Below are positions 48,393 to 59,798 of a stretch of 64,000 nucleotides of DNA, piece by piece. The stretch covers positions 1-64,000 of the forward strand of contig JABYQQ010000038.1 in the NCBI GenBank assembly GCA_022605405.1, given 5' to 3'. Each line of letters starts with the position of its first letter. The first letter of the stretch is position 1. Both the position numbers and the translations under genes were made by a program. Source of the stretch: Earliella scabrosa (Eukaryota > Basidiomycota > Agaricomycetes > Polyporales > Polyporaceae). The notes under the pieces were generated by a model, which did not search any database, was not told the origin of the DNA, and saw only the letters and a program-made list of their open reading frames with translations.

Positions 48393-51300
48393 GGCTGTGT
48401 ATGTGCGGTGTGATGGTGGTGGTTGCTGTTAAGGAGGGATGCTGAGCAGCGTCGCCGTTTGTCGGCTTCAAGTATGCTCCCAGCTGAGTGAGCTCAGACG
48501 TGATCTCATCGTGATCTCTTCCACGAGCGCCTAGCTCCGGCCCGACTTTGCCTCGCTCTCTCCACCGCAGAAGTACCACGACGTCTCTATCATCTATCTC
48601 ACAGACTCAGTGCACCTGGTTCTGTACCACTCACAACAAGATTTTCGCTTCAGGGGATGCAATGAACAGTTAACTTCCCCGCAGCCGCTCGGAGGACATT
48701 TGGTTGGAGAAGCTTGGCACGCCTCGTCGGTAAGAGACACTCCGGAGACAGCCCGCCGACAGTGAGAAAGGCCAAAGCGGCAGCAGCTGCGGCCTTGAAG
48801 CTAGCAACCACGGTGGTAGGTGGGCCGAACCGGAACTAGAATGGCTTTCGCGCGGACCGCGGACGTGGGATCATCAAGTTGATTGTACACGAGCTGTAAC
48901 AGAACAACTGTCCAAATCCGTCGCTCTGCGCCTACTAGTACTCGTCCCGTACAGCGGCTGTAAGTGTTGTGTACAATCTGACAAACGTGCGCAGATTGAA
49001 TAGGCTGAGGCCTAGGCGAAGTCCCCCAGGTCCGGTTCCCTGTAATTCGGGAATACTCCCATAGGTCGCATAGGTCAGTTCGAACACCGATGGCAGACCT
49101 CAGTACCTATTGGAATCACGGGTACTTACAGCCAGATTCAGCCCATGAGGTCTATCAGATGATAAGTACTGGTTCCTATGCAGCGCACTGAAGTAGGCCG
49201 TCAAAATCAGATCTTCGCGATGGCTAAGAGATGTCACCGAGCAGCCTCGGAGCGCTCCGTTGCTGTGATCAAGCCCAGTCTTTTGTACTTCGCAGCATTC
49301 TGCAGCAGCGCGGTCTCCATCTCCACGGCGCGATCGGAGCAAGCAACTCGAATGGAACCTGTGGTGCCACGTGGCGGGCACACGAGCACAGATCTCACAG
49401 GGGTTGGTGCGCCCCAGAGTCAGAAACGCAATGATAGAGTGGTCATTGTGGTGCTCACCCATGATTGTCAGCAGGAAGAATCCGTGACCAGAACGTGTGG
49501 TCCGTGACGGAGATCGCAGTGAGATGGGTCAGTCGGCTCGATGACCCACAACGTCTGCGGAACAGTTTTGAGAGACAGCGGTCAGCGTAGTCAGAGTGCA
49601 TCTCACCTCAACTTCGCGACTTCCGTGATACAGTGGCACTACACGAACGGAAGAGGCACGGCGAGTCAAACTGTGCGATGTCAGTGATTAGCATTCTCCA
49701 GTCCGAAGGGACGTGGCATTAATCGTGGACACTGCTGCGTGTACCTCCGACCTCCGAGGCACGGAGATGAGATGAGAACGGCAAGAGGTCAATGATCCTG
49801 CTTGAACGCAGACTCTGTCAGCTGTTGCGAGACCACCTATGACACAGTGTAGCGTGGCAGACAACAGTTACGTAGCAATGTAGTCTGGTCAAGCAGGAAC
49901 AGCATGGAGGCCATGCGATTTGGACAGACATCCCTCACGCGGTGCAAACACGAGGGTAAGACCACAGTTCTACTCGAGGGTGAAGCATATGGTCGGTATT
50001 GCAGCCTCACTCTGTTCTCAGCGGTTGACCGCAGACATGCCTGAAATTGTCAGAAATGCCGCATAGTATCGATGGAACAGGGTTCGTTCGTTGCCGATGT
50101 CCTGTCCGAGGTCAAAATGGGCCATGTGGTAGAAAAATTCAGCGACGGGCGGATCAAGGAAGTGTATCTATGAAATTCACCAACCAAGCCTCGAGGCCCC
50201 CGGCGAGTGCACCTGCGGACGCTGCGAGCGCGACCTGAGGAGTTGTCCGCTAGAAAAATGGGGGAGGCTTGTCTTGAAAGAAGTACCGACCGGCCTTATT
50301 TGTTACGCTTGAGTGATCGAGGTCCAGAGATTCCGGGCTCGAGGGAGCCGACGGTGCGCACGGATTGACGTCGTTTCATGTCAACTCGGAGTAACGACTA
50401 CATCATCGCCGGTATGAACGGTCGTTATCGTCACGGAATTGTCAGGATGATCGCCGAACGAACGAGCCTCGCGGGTACCTCTGTAAGCATGTGGAGATGT
50501 GGCCCCTGCGAGGAACGACGGCGCCCTTGGTGAATTGCCAGGAGGATGGACCCTTGGGGGACGCCTCGAGGACGGTTGGCTATGCATATCTGGTGATTAG
50601 GCTCGGCACAAATGGCATTGGGAGCCCGGTCGATGAGTCATACGCCACGTACTCGGGCTCGAGGACCCCGGTACGAACATGATGTGTGGGCACTCCCAGT
50701 GATGCTCTAAATTGTAAGTGCAGTCTCGTCGTCCAGACATCGTACATGACAGCTGCGCAGCAAGAGCATGAGAGTAGTCACATCAGTACACGGCGGATTG
50801 AAAACGGACCTTCGAGGGATAGGGATCTATCAAACAAAACATCTGGGGGCTCCATGAGAAGCGATAGGTACAGCCTAAGTCCTTGTATCCGGCCATAGAG
50901 GTGTCTTCCAGTGTGGTCCGATGTGCGGGCGTGATCGAGGGGCGAGCTGTCCTTGTGTGCACCTGCGGCAACATCCCGTGTCCAGTGTAGCAGCCATGAA
51001 TAGCGTGCCGTGTGCGGTCTCGTGTCTGTCTCCATCCGTCGACGTGTGTTCAGTTGGGTAACCTGTGGAACAGCCTCTACACAGTCCATCTAGACCCAAG
51101 CCATCGTGAGAGATATGGATGCAGTCAAAGACCATACGGAGCACCTAGCGGGCGAAACGCTTCTGGAGAATACGTTCAGAAAACGATCCTGTGTGAGGCG
51201 ATACGGACATAGCGAGACAGATGACGCGTGGGAAAACGCAACCCACACACGATGTTCCCGATTCGGCATAAGCTGTGCTGGGCCACTGGCCGCTTAACCA

Positions 51301-51837
51301 TTCCCATCCACGTTCTCGATCCCAAGATCTCTCATCGACCTTGCTCGTCGGAGTAGAAGACCATCCCGAGAGTTTCCAATCGGGAAAGGGCTCAGGTACA
51401 CTCAGATGCACGGCAAGTCTTCCTTATGAGGCAATTGCCACGAGCTTGACCCTGTTTGCAATCTACTTAATCGCCTCGAGCCTTTTGCTTGATGTATGGC
51501 TGTGGAGGTCCTGCATGAGTCAATATCCGCCACGGAACCGTCAACACTGTCGCCAGCACAACTGTTATCCTGTGGGGATCTCAAGACCGCTGACGTACGG
51601 TGACACCTATCTTAGGTCTCCGCCCATGAAACGTAAAGAACAGTCCGGAACGTGTAGCCCCGCCAACCGGTGGTGATAGTGAAGACCACATCATTTACTT
51701 CGGAGGGCGCAAGCTTGCGCCGCTGATCATGCTCCGTCTCCTCCTCTCCGCGCTCAGTACATCCGCGCTACTGCGCCCGGAGCCCTCGCCAGCCCAATAA
51801 AAAGATGAAGAGCGGAGGCACCCGTCCTCAAGCTACC
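48393..51837. other. Gene-poor stretch, no recognised gene
   Basis: About 3.4 kb between the divergent starts of transaldolase and the GST. All open frames are short (at most about 130 codons), change frame and strand at random, and show no family motif. No terminal repeats, tRNA or intact transposase were seen. It may be old, mutated repeat DNA, or simply long promoter sequence. Confidence 0.4.
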
Positions 51838-52688
51838 ATGTCTCAATCCGTGATTACCCTCTACGATATTCGCTCTACCATACCACAACCATGGGCCCCT
51901 AATATCTGGCGTATACGGTTCGTGCCAACCGAGCCGTCTATCCCCGCTTGCTGACGCGCCACAGATTCATCTTGAACTACAAGCGTCTCCCGTACCGCAC
52001 GCTATGGATCGAGTTTTCGGACGTCGAGGCAACCCTCCGCACAATCGGAGCAAGACCGACGTCCTATAAGCCCGACGGCCGGCCCGTCTACACCCTACCC
52101 GCCATAGTGGATCCAATGCGGTCCCGCCATGCGCCGGTCGTACTCTCCAATGCCAATGATATCGCCGACCACCTCGAGGCAACGTATCCCGCCCGTCCCA
52201 TCTTCCCAGAGGGGTCTCGGGCACTCCAAGCGTTGTTCGTCTACTACATCCAAGACATCTTCGTCAAGCCTCTCCTCCCCATTCTCGTTCCCCTGACCCA
52301 TCAGCGCCTGCCCGAACGTAGTCAGGCCCACTTCAGACACGGCGGAGCGAGCCCGCCCCCCGTCGGGCTTGTTGGCCCTCAACGCGAGCAGGCATGGGCG
52401 GCGGTGAGGGAGCAATTCAATTTCCTCGCGTCTATCCTCGACAAGAATACGTTGGGCGGGGACGGAGTGGTCGCCATGGGCCGTGATGTAACGTATGCAG
52501 ACTTTGCTCTGTGCTCCGTGCTGTGAGTGATCATCGAGCCGTGTGGAGCTATGCGCTGATGGCCACACCATAGCATATGGGTTGAGAAGGTCTCTCCTCA
52601 CGACTGCTGGGCAAGGATCCGGGAATGGAACGGCGGGCGTTGGGGTCGCCTTCACGCCCGCTGCAGGGAGTATATGGATGTCTACTAA
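51838..52688 (+). CDS. Glutathione S-transferase, fungal etherase-like class
   Basis: Cytosolic GST, about 248 residues, with an N-terminal thioredoxin-like domain and a helical C-terminal domain. The start MSQSVITLYDIRSTIPQPWAP leads over an intron (donor GTTCGT near 51918, acceptor near 51964) to RFILNYKRLPYRTLWIEF, PTSYKPDGRPVYTLPAIVDP and VLSNANDIADHLEATYP, which fits the beta-etherase-like GSTs of wood-decay fungi. The C-terminal part has DVTYADFALCSVL, a second intron (near 52524-52573), then IWVEKVSPHDCWARIREWNGG and REYMDVY. Such GSTs may detoxify or cleave lignin-derived aryl ethers; the substrate is an inference. It lies alone between two gene-poor stretches, with a CAATAAAAAG element about 45 nt upstream. 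Confidence 0.85.
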
Positions 52689-53828
52689 GAGGTCCAAGTT
52701 CGAACAACTCGGGCTGCACCATTGGTGGCAGGATCCGCCATAAGAGTCATGGTTTGGTATTTATCACTCACTGTATTGTATGCCCCCACCTATGTATCTC
52801 CAGACCCGTTAGATGCCGTAGACTCCACAATATAGAGCGAACATATTGAACGAAGAGATGTGACAGTACCGCACTCGAGGCACAATCGCGGCGACCACAC
52901 TGCGCGCTGGCCAGCGCAGGACTTCAAAGAAGTGCCTCACGACAGTCCAGCATTAGTCCAGTTGTCTTACATGTTCGGAGCACGAAGGCCTGAAGGCCGT
53001 ATGTACCCGTGATTGTGCGGATGACCGAGAAACACGAAAATCATCCAAGATGCCGCCCATCATGGGCTGTGTCTCTGAACTCGCGCTCACAAGACTACTT
53101 ACCTCGAGCCTCGAGGCGCCTTTACATTGTCAGATCTGCCAGTGCTGCGCAGCCCCATTAACCGAAAAGTTGAGTGCATCAGACGGACGGAGTGGTGGAA
53201 CATTCTGTGACATACCGGGTCATGCACACACTGCCAGCAGCCGGCCGATAGGTGACGCGAGAACCCATCTGGTCGAGGTGGATGATGTAGACCAGGCTAC
53301 GCCTCTCTTGTAAGCATGACTCCGATAGGTCAACGCTACGTCGAGAACTACTTCAAGAGAGCTGGTGGGGATGGGGAACATCGATCGCTTTGGCAGGCAG
53401 TGGCGCGACACATGCCAGTACTGCAGAATCTCAGATATCATAGTGGAACTGGCGTGATAGCACGAATCCATCTACGCAGATCATTTCTGTGCATTAAAGA
53501 ACAGCGTCGGAGCACATGTCTGAACAAAAAGTGGACTGACCAGACTGTTGAAGCGTTCTGGGCAATGGCGGGCATTAGCAGATGCATTCAATGCGACCTC
53601 CTGTGCCTGGGCTGGAAGGCCACGTGGGGGGCCGGTAAGTCCCATAAACCTGCGAGTTAATATTGCATTTGCTCCCACGGTCAGAACGATTAACAGAGTT
53701 TATTGAGACAGGCTATCAGGCGGATTAAGGTTGCCTAATTGGAGGTTCCAATAGAGCGAGCCGGCCTGATCATTCCGTCGCTCGTTCTACGCTCCTACCC
53801 AACACCATCTTCTGACTGACATGCAGCG
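52689..53828. other. Gene-poor stretch before the LRR gene
   Basis: About 1.1 kb with only short frames and no recognised gene. Just before the LRR start codon there is a branch-point-like CTGAC followed by ATGCAG at 53817-53826, which could be the acceptor of a 5' UTR intron. Confidence 0.35.
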
Positions 53829-56800
53829 ATGCTGTCACCGTCTGCCTCGTCGTCCGCAGTGACTATCCCAACGCCGGGCAAGTCAATTCTGAAGCGCCCT
53901 CCGCCTCCTCAACAATCGTTCTTCTCGCTCGCACGACTCTCCAAGCTCCTACCGACGCAAAACCAACCGACAAGTGCTGCCAACGATGAGGCCAGTACAC
54001 TCAAGCGTGCGCATTTCATCCTCCCAGAGATGACCACCGTCTATCCTATCTTGGCGGCCAACCCACCGTCCACCCCAACCTTGAAGGAGGAGAAGCGGTC
54101 TATCGAGGAGCGCGAATTGGAACGGAGGAAGCGCATCGTCCGGGGTAACAATACCTCTACAGACTCATATGCAGATGACGATTGGTGGAGCATGGAGAAG
54201 GTCGAAGCGTTCTATCGAGAGTGTTGTGTAGGAAGGGAGGAGGCCCCGGACTCTGCTATATCTGCTGCATTCAAGGTATGTCGTCCGTTCTTAGCGGTAA
54301 CACACTCTCGCGTGCACTCCGTCATATCACGGGAACTATTCCCGGTGCTCTCATGGGATCCTTTTCCGGGTATGAATGCTGGAACAGTCACGCTGACTGG
54401 AGTCGTGTTTCTTAGCGGGGCGCGAGCGCGCATCCTCGTACAGTGGACTTCTCCGGCATACAGCTGAACGTCGGCGTCGCATCAGTGCTCTCCGACGTGT
54501 TCACGATTGAATGGGGTCTGCGCAAACTGGTCTTCAAGGAGTGCGATTTGGACGAGCATGTGAGTATGGGTAGCGTTCGCAAACCTTGTTCCATATTGCT
54601 CATGTCACAACCGGCCTCCAGATCCTGAAGCCAATCCTACATTCCCTACTAATCCCGAACACCCTCATATTCCTGTCGGTGTCGTCCAATCGGCGACTCA
54701 AGGCGCCCGCTTTCCGTCTCATTGGCGCATATCTGTCGAAAGCCCGGAGTCTACAATTCTTGGACCTCTCTCAGAATGTGCTCGACAAGAAAGCGATCGA
54801 GTATATCGCGGCGGCACTCCCGGACGCGCCAGCACCAGGTCTAGTATCCCTGCGGCTCGATGATTGCTCACTCAAACCTCAAGCTCTCGATGCCCTGGGT
54901 AAGCACACCTCCGCTTAATGCTCACGCGGTTGAGATATGCTTATGTCGTGTGTAGCGCATGCTGTACGGAAGTCATCCCTGCGCAACATCTCCTTGCGAC
55001 ATAACCGCATCAGTGCGACTGGTGCTGTCGCCATTGCGTTGATGATTAAGGATTACCCTGACCGATTCCCTGCGACGAGCGACGGTGGATCCGTGCCTCC
55101 TTCACCTTCTACCTCTACCTCCAGCCTTGGTTCTTTTGCCTCACCACCTACGACACCCGTCGTCGCAACGCGATCCCTCCCCGGCGTTATTCCCGGCGCG
55201 AACGGCACGAACGGTGTGAACACACCACCTCCCAAGGCAGGACCTATCCTTCCCCCACCCCGACACCCTTCGACGATGCCTCAGACGACGTACACGCCTT
55301 ATATACCTCGAGCTCGACGCGGCGCGTCAACTGGAACACCCACACCTGGACACACAAACCCTCTGTCACCTTCAGGGAAGCCGATTCCCATTATCACATC
55401 TTCCGCACAGGGTGGCGTCACTGCGCGTCATCCAGTACCGCCGCCACCCCCTGCTCATCCCAATGGCGCAGGTCGAGGTATCGACACTCCACTCAAGAAC
55501 GGTCCTAGTGTCGCCCTCCTTGAACAAGTTCGAGCATTGGACAACCTTCCTCGTCTGGGCGCTCTCCAGACGTTGGATCTGAAAGGCAACGACATCAGAA
55601 CTGGTATTACATACATCGCTCAAGTACTGAAGCGTAATCGTACGCTCAAGGTTCTCAACCTGAGTGAGAACAAGTTGGACGTCATGGGTCTGGTGGCGAT
55701 CGCCGAAGCACTGGTGAGCGCGGCGCCTCCTCTCTGCTCCAAAGCCGTCCGTTGATATGGCGAGTGATCTACAGAAATACAACTCATGCTTAGAGACGCT
55801 TGACTTGAGCAAGAATCCTTGCTGTGGACCAGGTCTTGAGGGAGTATGTTGTTTCTGCTCTTGGCGTTACATTTCCCGATCCTCATTTGTTCTGTAGGTT
55901 CAATCCCTGAGAACAGCCTTCACGCTGAACAACGCCCTGAAGCGATTGTTCCTGTCCTCCACTTCTATGACATCGGCGGGTGCAATTGCGCTTGCCGAGT
56001 TCCTCCCTGAGTCTGCTTCGCTGCTGCATCTGGACCTGACGATGAACAACCTTGATCTTGCTGGAGTCATGGCTCTCAGCTCTGGCCTCAAGGCGAACCA
56101 TGTCATGCGCTGTTTGGATCTTAATATTCCTCCTGGCGACGAGGAGATGGCTAGGTGAGCCTACGAGACCTTGCGTGCGTCAGAATGTCGCTGAATCCCT
56201 TACAAAGGATGTGTCGCGATATCCTCGAATCTTGCGTTCGGAACACAGAGGAGGCCGAGAAGGCGTCTCATGCTGGATCGGGCGGCAGGGGCGAGGCCAA
56301 AGGAGTCTGGGGTATGCTCGAGCAGAGCGAACTGGCCAAATCCATAAGGGAGGACGACAAGAAAAAGGTCGATGAGCAACTTGACATACCGTCTTCTCGT
56401 ACCCCGGACCCGACTGACATCCATTCCCCCACGGAACAGACCGAGTCCGACATCGTCGCACAGGCTCGTGCTCGGAAGACTCAGCTCGAAGAGATGCTAG
56501 CCCGCGTGCCGTCGTCTTCGTCTTCGTCAGCACCACCGTCACCTGTTGCTAGTCCTGATCCCGAGTTGATCGAGTCAACCCGCGAGATGATGAAGTCCGT
56601 CGTTTCCACGATCGAGAGGACAACAGACCCGACCCAATTGGAATCCTTGCTCGCCCTGAACGACGACTTGATGGCGCTTCTTGGTCGACTCGAACCGAAG
56701 CCCGAAGGGTTGAAGTTGCAGGGATTGGGGATCCAGACCAGCGAGGCACTGGGTAACGGAAATGTCCATCATGCACGAGAAGACAGTGCCTCTACGGTCC

Positions 56801-57562
56801 ACCGGGAGGAAAACTTGTCCGACGACGACGAGCCGATCACACCACGGGTTGACAAGGGCAAAGGTCGTGCAGACCCTGAACCAGAGCCAATCGAGAGTGT
56901 TCTGAGTCCGACATTCCTGATCTCAGAGTCCGACGACGAGGATGGTGAGGGGCCTCCCATGGTGGCGGATCTGGAAGCACTGGTGTCGCCCACGGATCTG
57001 TATGTATACCCCTGTTGGACCATCGTGGCTTGTGGCTGATTGATTCGACTGCTAGATCGCGGCGGCTTGTAGAAGAAGAAGGCGAGGTTTTCAGGAAAGG
57101 GGCGGTGCTACTGACGCCAGAAGAGATGGAAGGCGAGTATGATGGTGAGGAGCTACGAAAAGAGGTACGTGTCTACTTGACGAAGGCTGATGAACACCCC
57201 TGTCTCATATCGATTTTCAGCTGTTGGAGGCGATGGTTGAACGTCCGCCACCGAGAATGGTGGATGAGTACGGCGCGGAGGTTCCCGTTCCGCTGGACCA
57301 ACCTCTTGCGTCGCCTCAGGAACCGAAGAAGCCCCCGCCTCGGCCATATATCCGTCGTACACGTTCTTCTTCTTCGACCTTATCGGTGGACAGCCAGAAC
57401 AGCCAGAACGGTGTCTCGCCAATCGAGAAGAGTCAGAGTCTTCCAGGATCTGCCATCCCCAGTCCAGTCTCAGTGTCTTCCCCATCTGCCGCCCGGCCGC
57501 CATTGCTTGGGAGGAGAGCATCTCAAAGTTCAATACAAGAGACAGACGAGCCGGCCTCGTGA
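53829..57562 (+). CDS. Leucine-rich repeat (RNI-like) protein, PPP1R37-like
   Basis: Long fungal protein of about 1,050 residues. The N-terminus carries GKSILKRPPPP, a basic LKRAHFILPEM segment placed like the PP1-binding motif of PPP1R37, and a conserved DDWWSMEKVEAFYRECC. RNI-type leucine-rich repeats follow: VDFSGIQLNVGVASVLSDVF, LRKLVFKECDLDEH, LQFLDLSQNVLDKKAIEYI, LVSLRLDDCSLKPQALDAL and LRNISLRHNRISATGAVAIA. A Pro/Ser-rich insert (about 55080-55500) interrupts them, then LGALQTLDLKGNDIRTGI, LKVLNLSENKLDVMGLVAIAEAL and LLHLDLTMNNLDLAGVMAL. The tail is acidic and Ser/Pro-rich, ending QETDEPAS. About nine short introns are inferred. A PP1-regulatory role is inference from layout; the basic motif deviates from RVxF at the Val position. 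Confidence 0.78.
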
Positions 57563-58262
57563 TGGTAAGATAGCTATACGCGCGTTGCAAGTGGGCGGGA
57601 CTGACGTATAGTTGCAGGGTCTTCATACCTAGGGAGTTTTTGAAGTTCATCTACATTTACGCTGTTGATTATGCATGGACTATGGATGACTTCGTACATC
57701 TTGCTCGTTCAGACACTCTTGCATACACACTCGGTTCCTGTTCTTCCATCAGTGAAGCCTTTACAGTTCACATCACAACTACCATAGAGTCATTTCCTCT
57801 GCTGCTAGCAGGACTTTCGCGTGGTACATAGCTCGCGAATGCCTTATCTGCAGCGCAGATTGTAGTTCCTTAGTCTATAGCAAGCTATCAGGTCGCTCTG
57901 CCTCTCCTGCCAATGCGACAGCGAAGTATTGAATGTGTGATGCTACACGATAAATGATCACGACATGTGGCTTGTAGCCCAGTTGTAGCCACAGGCTGGC
58001 GTGGTACCCAGCCTTTGCGCTGGGTCTGCTTCTTCGTCTCCCTCTCACTCCTCCTGAGAACGGACACCCGACCGATTCAGCCACAATACCCAAATCTCAT
58101 TCAACCGATGCGCGATGGCGTGAGCACATGGCCTCCCGCTGGGCCCAGGAAAACGCGCGAAGCACGCTAACCATGGCTGGTATGTAATCAACGTTTCCGG
58201 TGCCAGGACTCGGACGGTACCCAGGCACCCCCCATACCGCTTTCTCTCAGACCACCACCACA
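57563..58262. other. Intergenic, no gene seen
   Basis: This 700 nt stretch between the LRR gene and the peroxiredoxin holds presumed UTRs and promoter. Nothing else was recognised. Confidence 0.4.
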
Positions 58263-59282
58263 ATGGCACCCCGCGCAAAGGCATCAACCGAGCCCACGGA
58301 GCCCACCAGGAGATCCACGCGTATCTCTGCTCAGCCGAAAAGCGAGCCTGCGAAGGAGACCGTCAAGAAAGCTGCTCCGAGGACGAAGAAGAGGTCTGCT
58401 GACGTGGATGGTGGTGAGGGCGATGAGGGCGCGCCTGCCGTCAAGAAGGTATGTATCTGAGTTCTATGCAGTATTTGTCCCTCCTCGGAGTCGCGCAGAT
58501 AGGCTAATCCACGCGAACGGTGCAGAACAAAGGTGAAAAGTCTTCAGCGGGTGAAGAGGCGACTGATGATGAGAAGGCGGAAGGTCACCTGCTCGCACAC
58601 TGCTAACAAGAGGAGAGTAGTCTGACGAATCCTTGAAATCCTAGCTGCTCCTGCCCTTCAATCGATCAATGTTGGGGACGTACTTCCTTCCTACATCCTG
58701 AAGAACGAAAAGGATGAAGATGTGGATGTCGCGAGCTTGACCGCTGAGAACGGCGTCGTCTTCTTCTTGGTGCCCAAGGCCGATACCCGTGCGTCCGCTT
58801 CTACTCGAGTTCCGCTGGCTTTTCGGTTGACGAATGTACTCTACAAGCCGGCTGTACCCAGCAAGCTTGCGGCTTCCGTGACAGCTATCCCGACTTCACA
58901 TCGCTGAACTTTGACGTCTACTGCTTGAGCGCGGACAAGCCTGCTGCCCAGAGCAAGTGGCAGACCAAGGTGGGCACGTCATGGTGATTCCGACCACACA
59001 TATGCTGAAGTGGGTAATGTCTCAGAAAAACCTGCCGTACCCGCTCCTGTCAGATCCCAAGCGGGTGTTGATCACTGCGTTGGGTGCGGGAGAGGGAGGC
59101 AAGACCAAGCGCAGCCACTTCATCTTCGAGAAAGGGGGCAAGCTTGTCGAAAAGAAACTTCCTGTGAAACCTGTTGATAGGTATGTCCTCTCCGTTCAAA
59201 GCTGTCGCTCGATCTGAAGAAGCCCGGCCGTAGCCCGAAACTTGCGTTGGAGTTCATCAAGACCTCCGCTGCAAAGGCATGA
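58263..59282 (+). CDS. Nuclear thiol peroxiredoxin, PrxQ/BCP (Dot5-like)
   Basis: Thioredoxin-dependent peroxidase that reduces hydroperoxides. The start at 58263 gives MAPRAKASTEP, then a basic extension with RRSTRISAQPKSEPA and KKAAPRTKKRS, fitting nuclear localisation as in yeast Dot5. The peroxiredoxin domain starts at LQSINVGDVLPSYILKNE, with VVFFLVPKADTP. Removing an intron (58788 to about 58849) gives PGCTQQACGFRDSYPDF: the peroxidatic Cys and, four residues later, the resolving Cys of the PrxQ type. Then come DVYCLSADKP, LPYPLLSDPKRVLITALGA, SHFIFEKGGKLVEKKLPV and SPKLALEFIK. Six or so exons, about 220 residues. The N-terminal motif resembles that of the chromatin-like gene at 22602. 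Confidence 0.88.
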
Positions 59283-59798
59283 GAGTGACTGCCTTGTCTC
59301 CCAATATCTTGTGGCCCATATTTGGGATGTAGGATTGTTATCAGCTGTCTTGCGTGCTTTCGCTGTATTATGTCAAGTCATGATGTTTGCTACTGGCATA
59401 CGACTCCGAGCGACGAACAGTGCCGCGGCGGCACTGGAAGTTGAGGTAGTAAGCGCCGTTGCGCACGGGCCCCTCCACGAAAAGGAGAGAGTTAGACAGC
59501 CATATTCAGAACCACCTGAGACCTTCGTGCAGCTTGTATGGATGCTTGCAGGATAACCTGGACATGGTGTATCTCGTGGTACTAGTGTAGGGGACATTTG
59601 GTGAGGCGTCCTTGAGGATTGCGGTAAGATTGCCATCCGGTAATTTAGCCGAAACTGATAAAGGCCTTACCTGACGCATCATGCGATTCCGGCTCAGTCA
59701 CAACTTCGTCCCTGTGCACATCGAGGGGCGCAGGTAGCTGCGCTCCGTAGTCTCATTACTTCTCTCCTACCCTCCACGAAGCACTCGCGAGCCATATC
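59283..59798. other. Intergenic, no gene seen
   Basis: This 516 nt lies between the peroxiredoxin stop and the WASP start. No supported feature beyond presumed UTRs and promoter. Confidence 0.4.

Noticed and set aside
49100..51676. Several 60-130 codon frames in the gene-poor block as possible genes
   Set aside because: They overlap on both strands, have no conserved motif or signal peptide and no sensible intron pattern.
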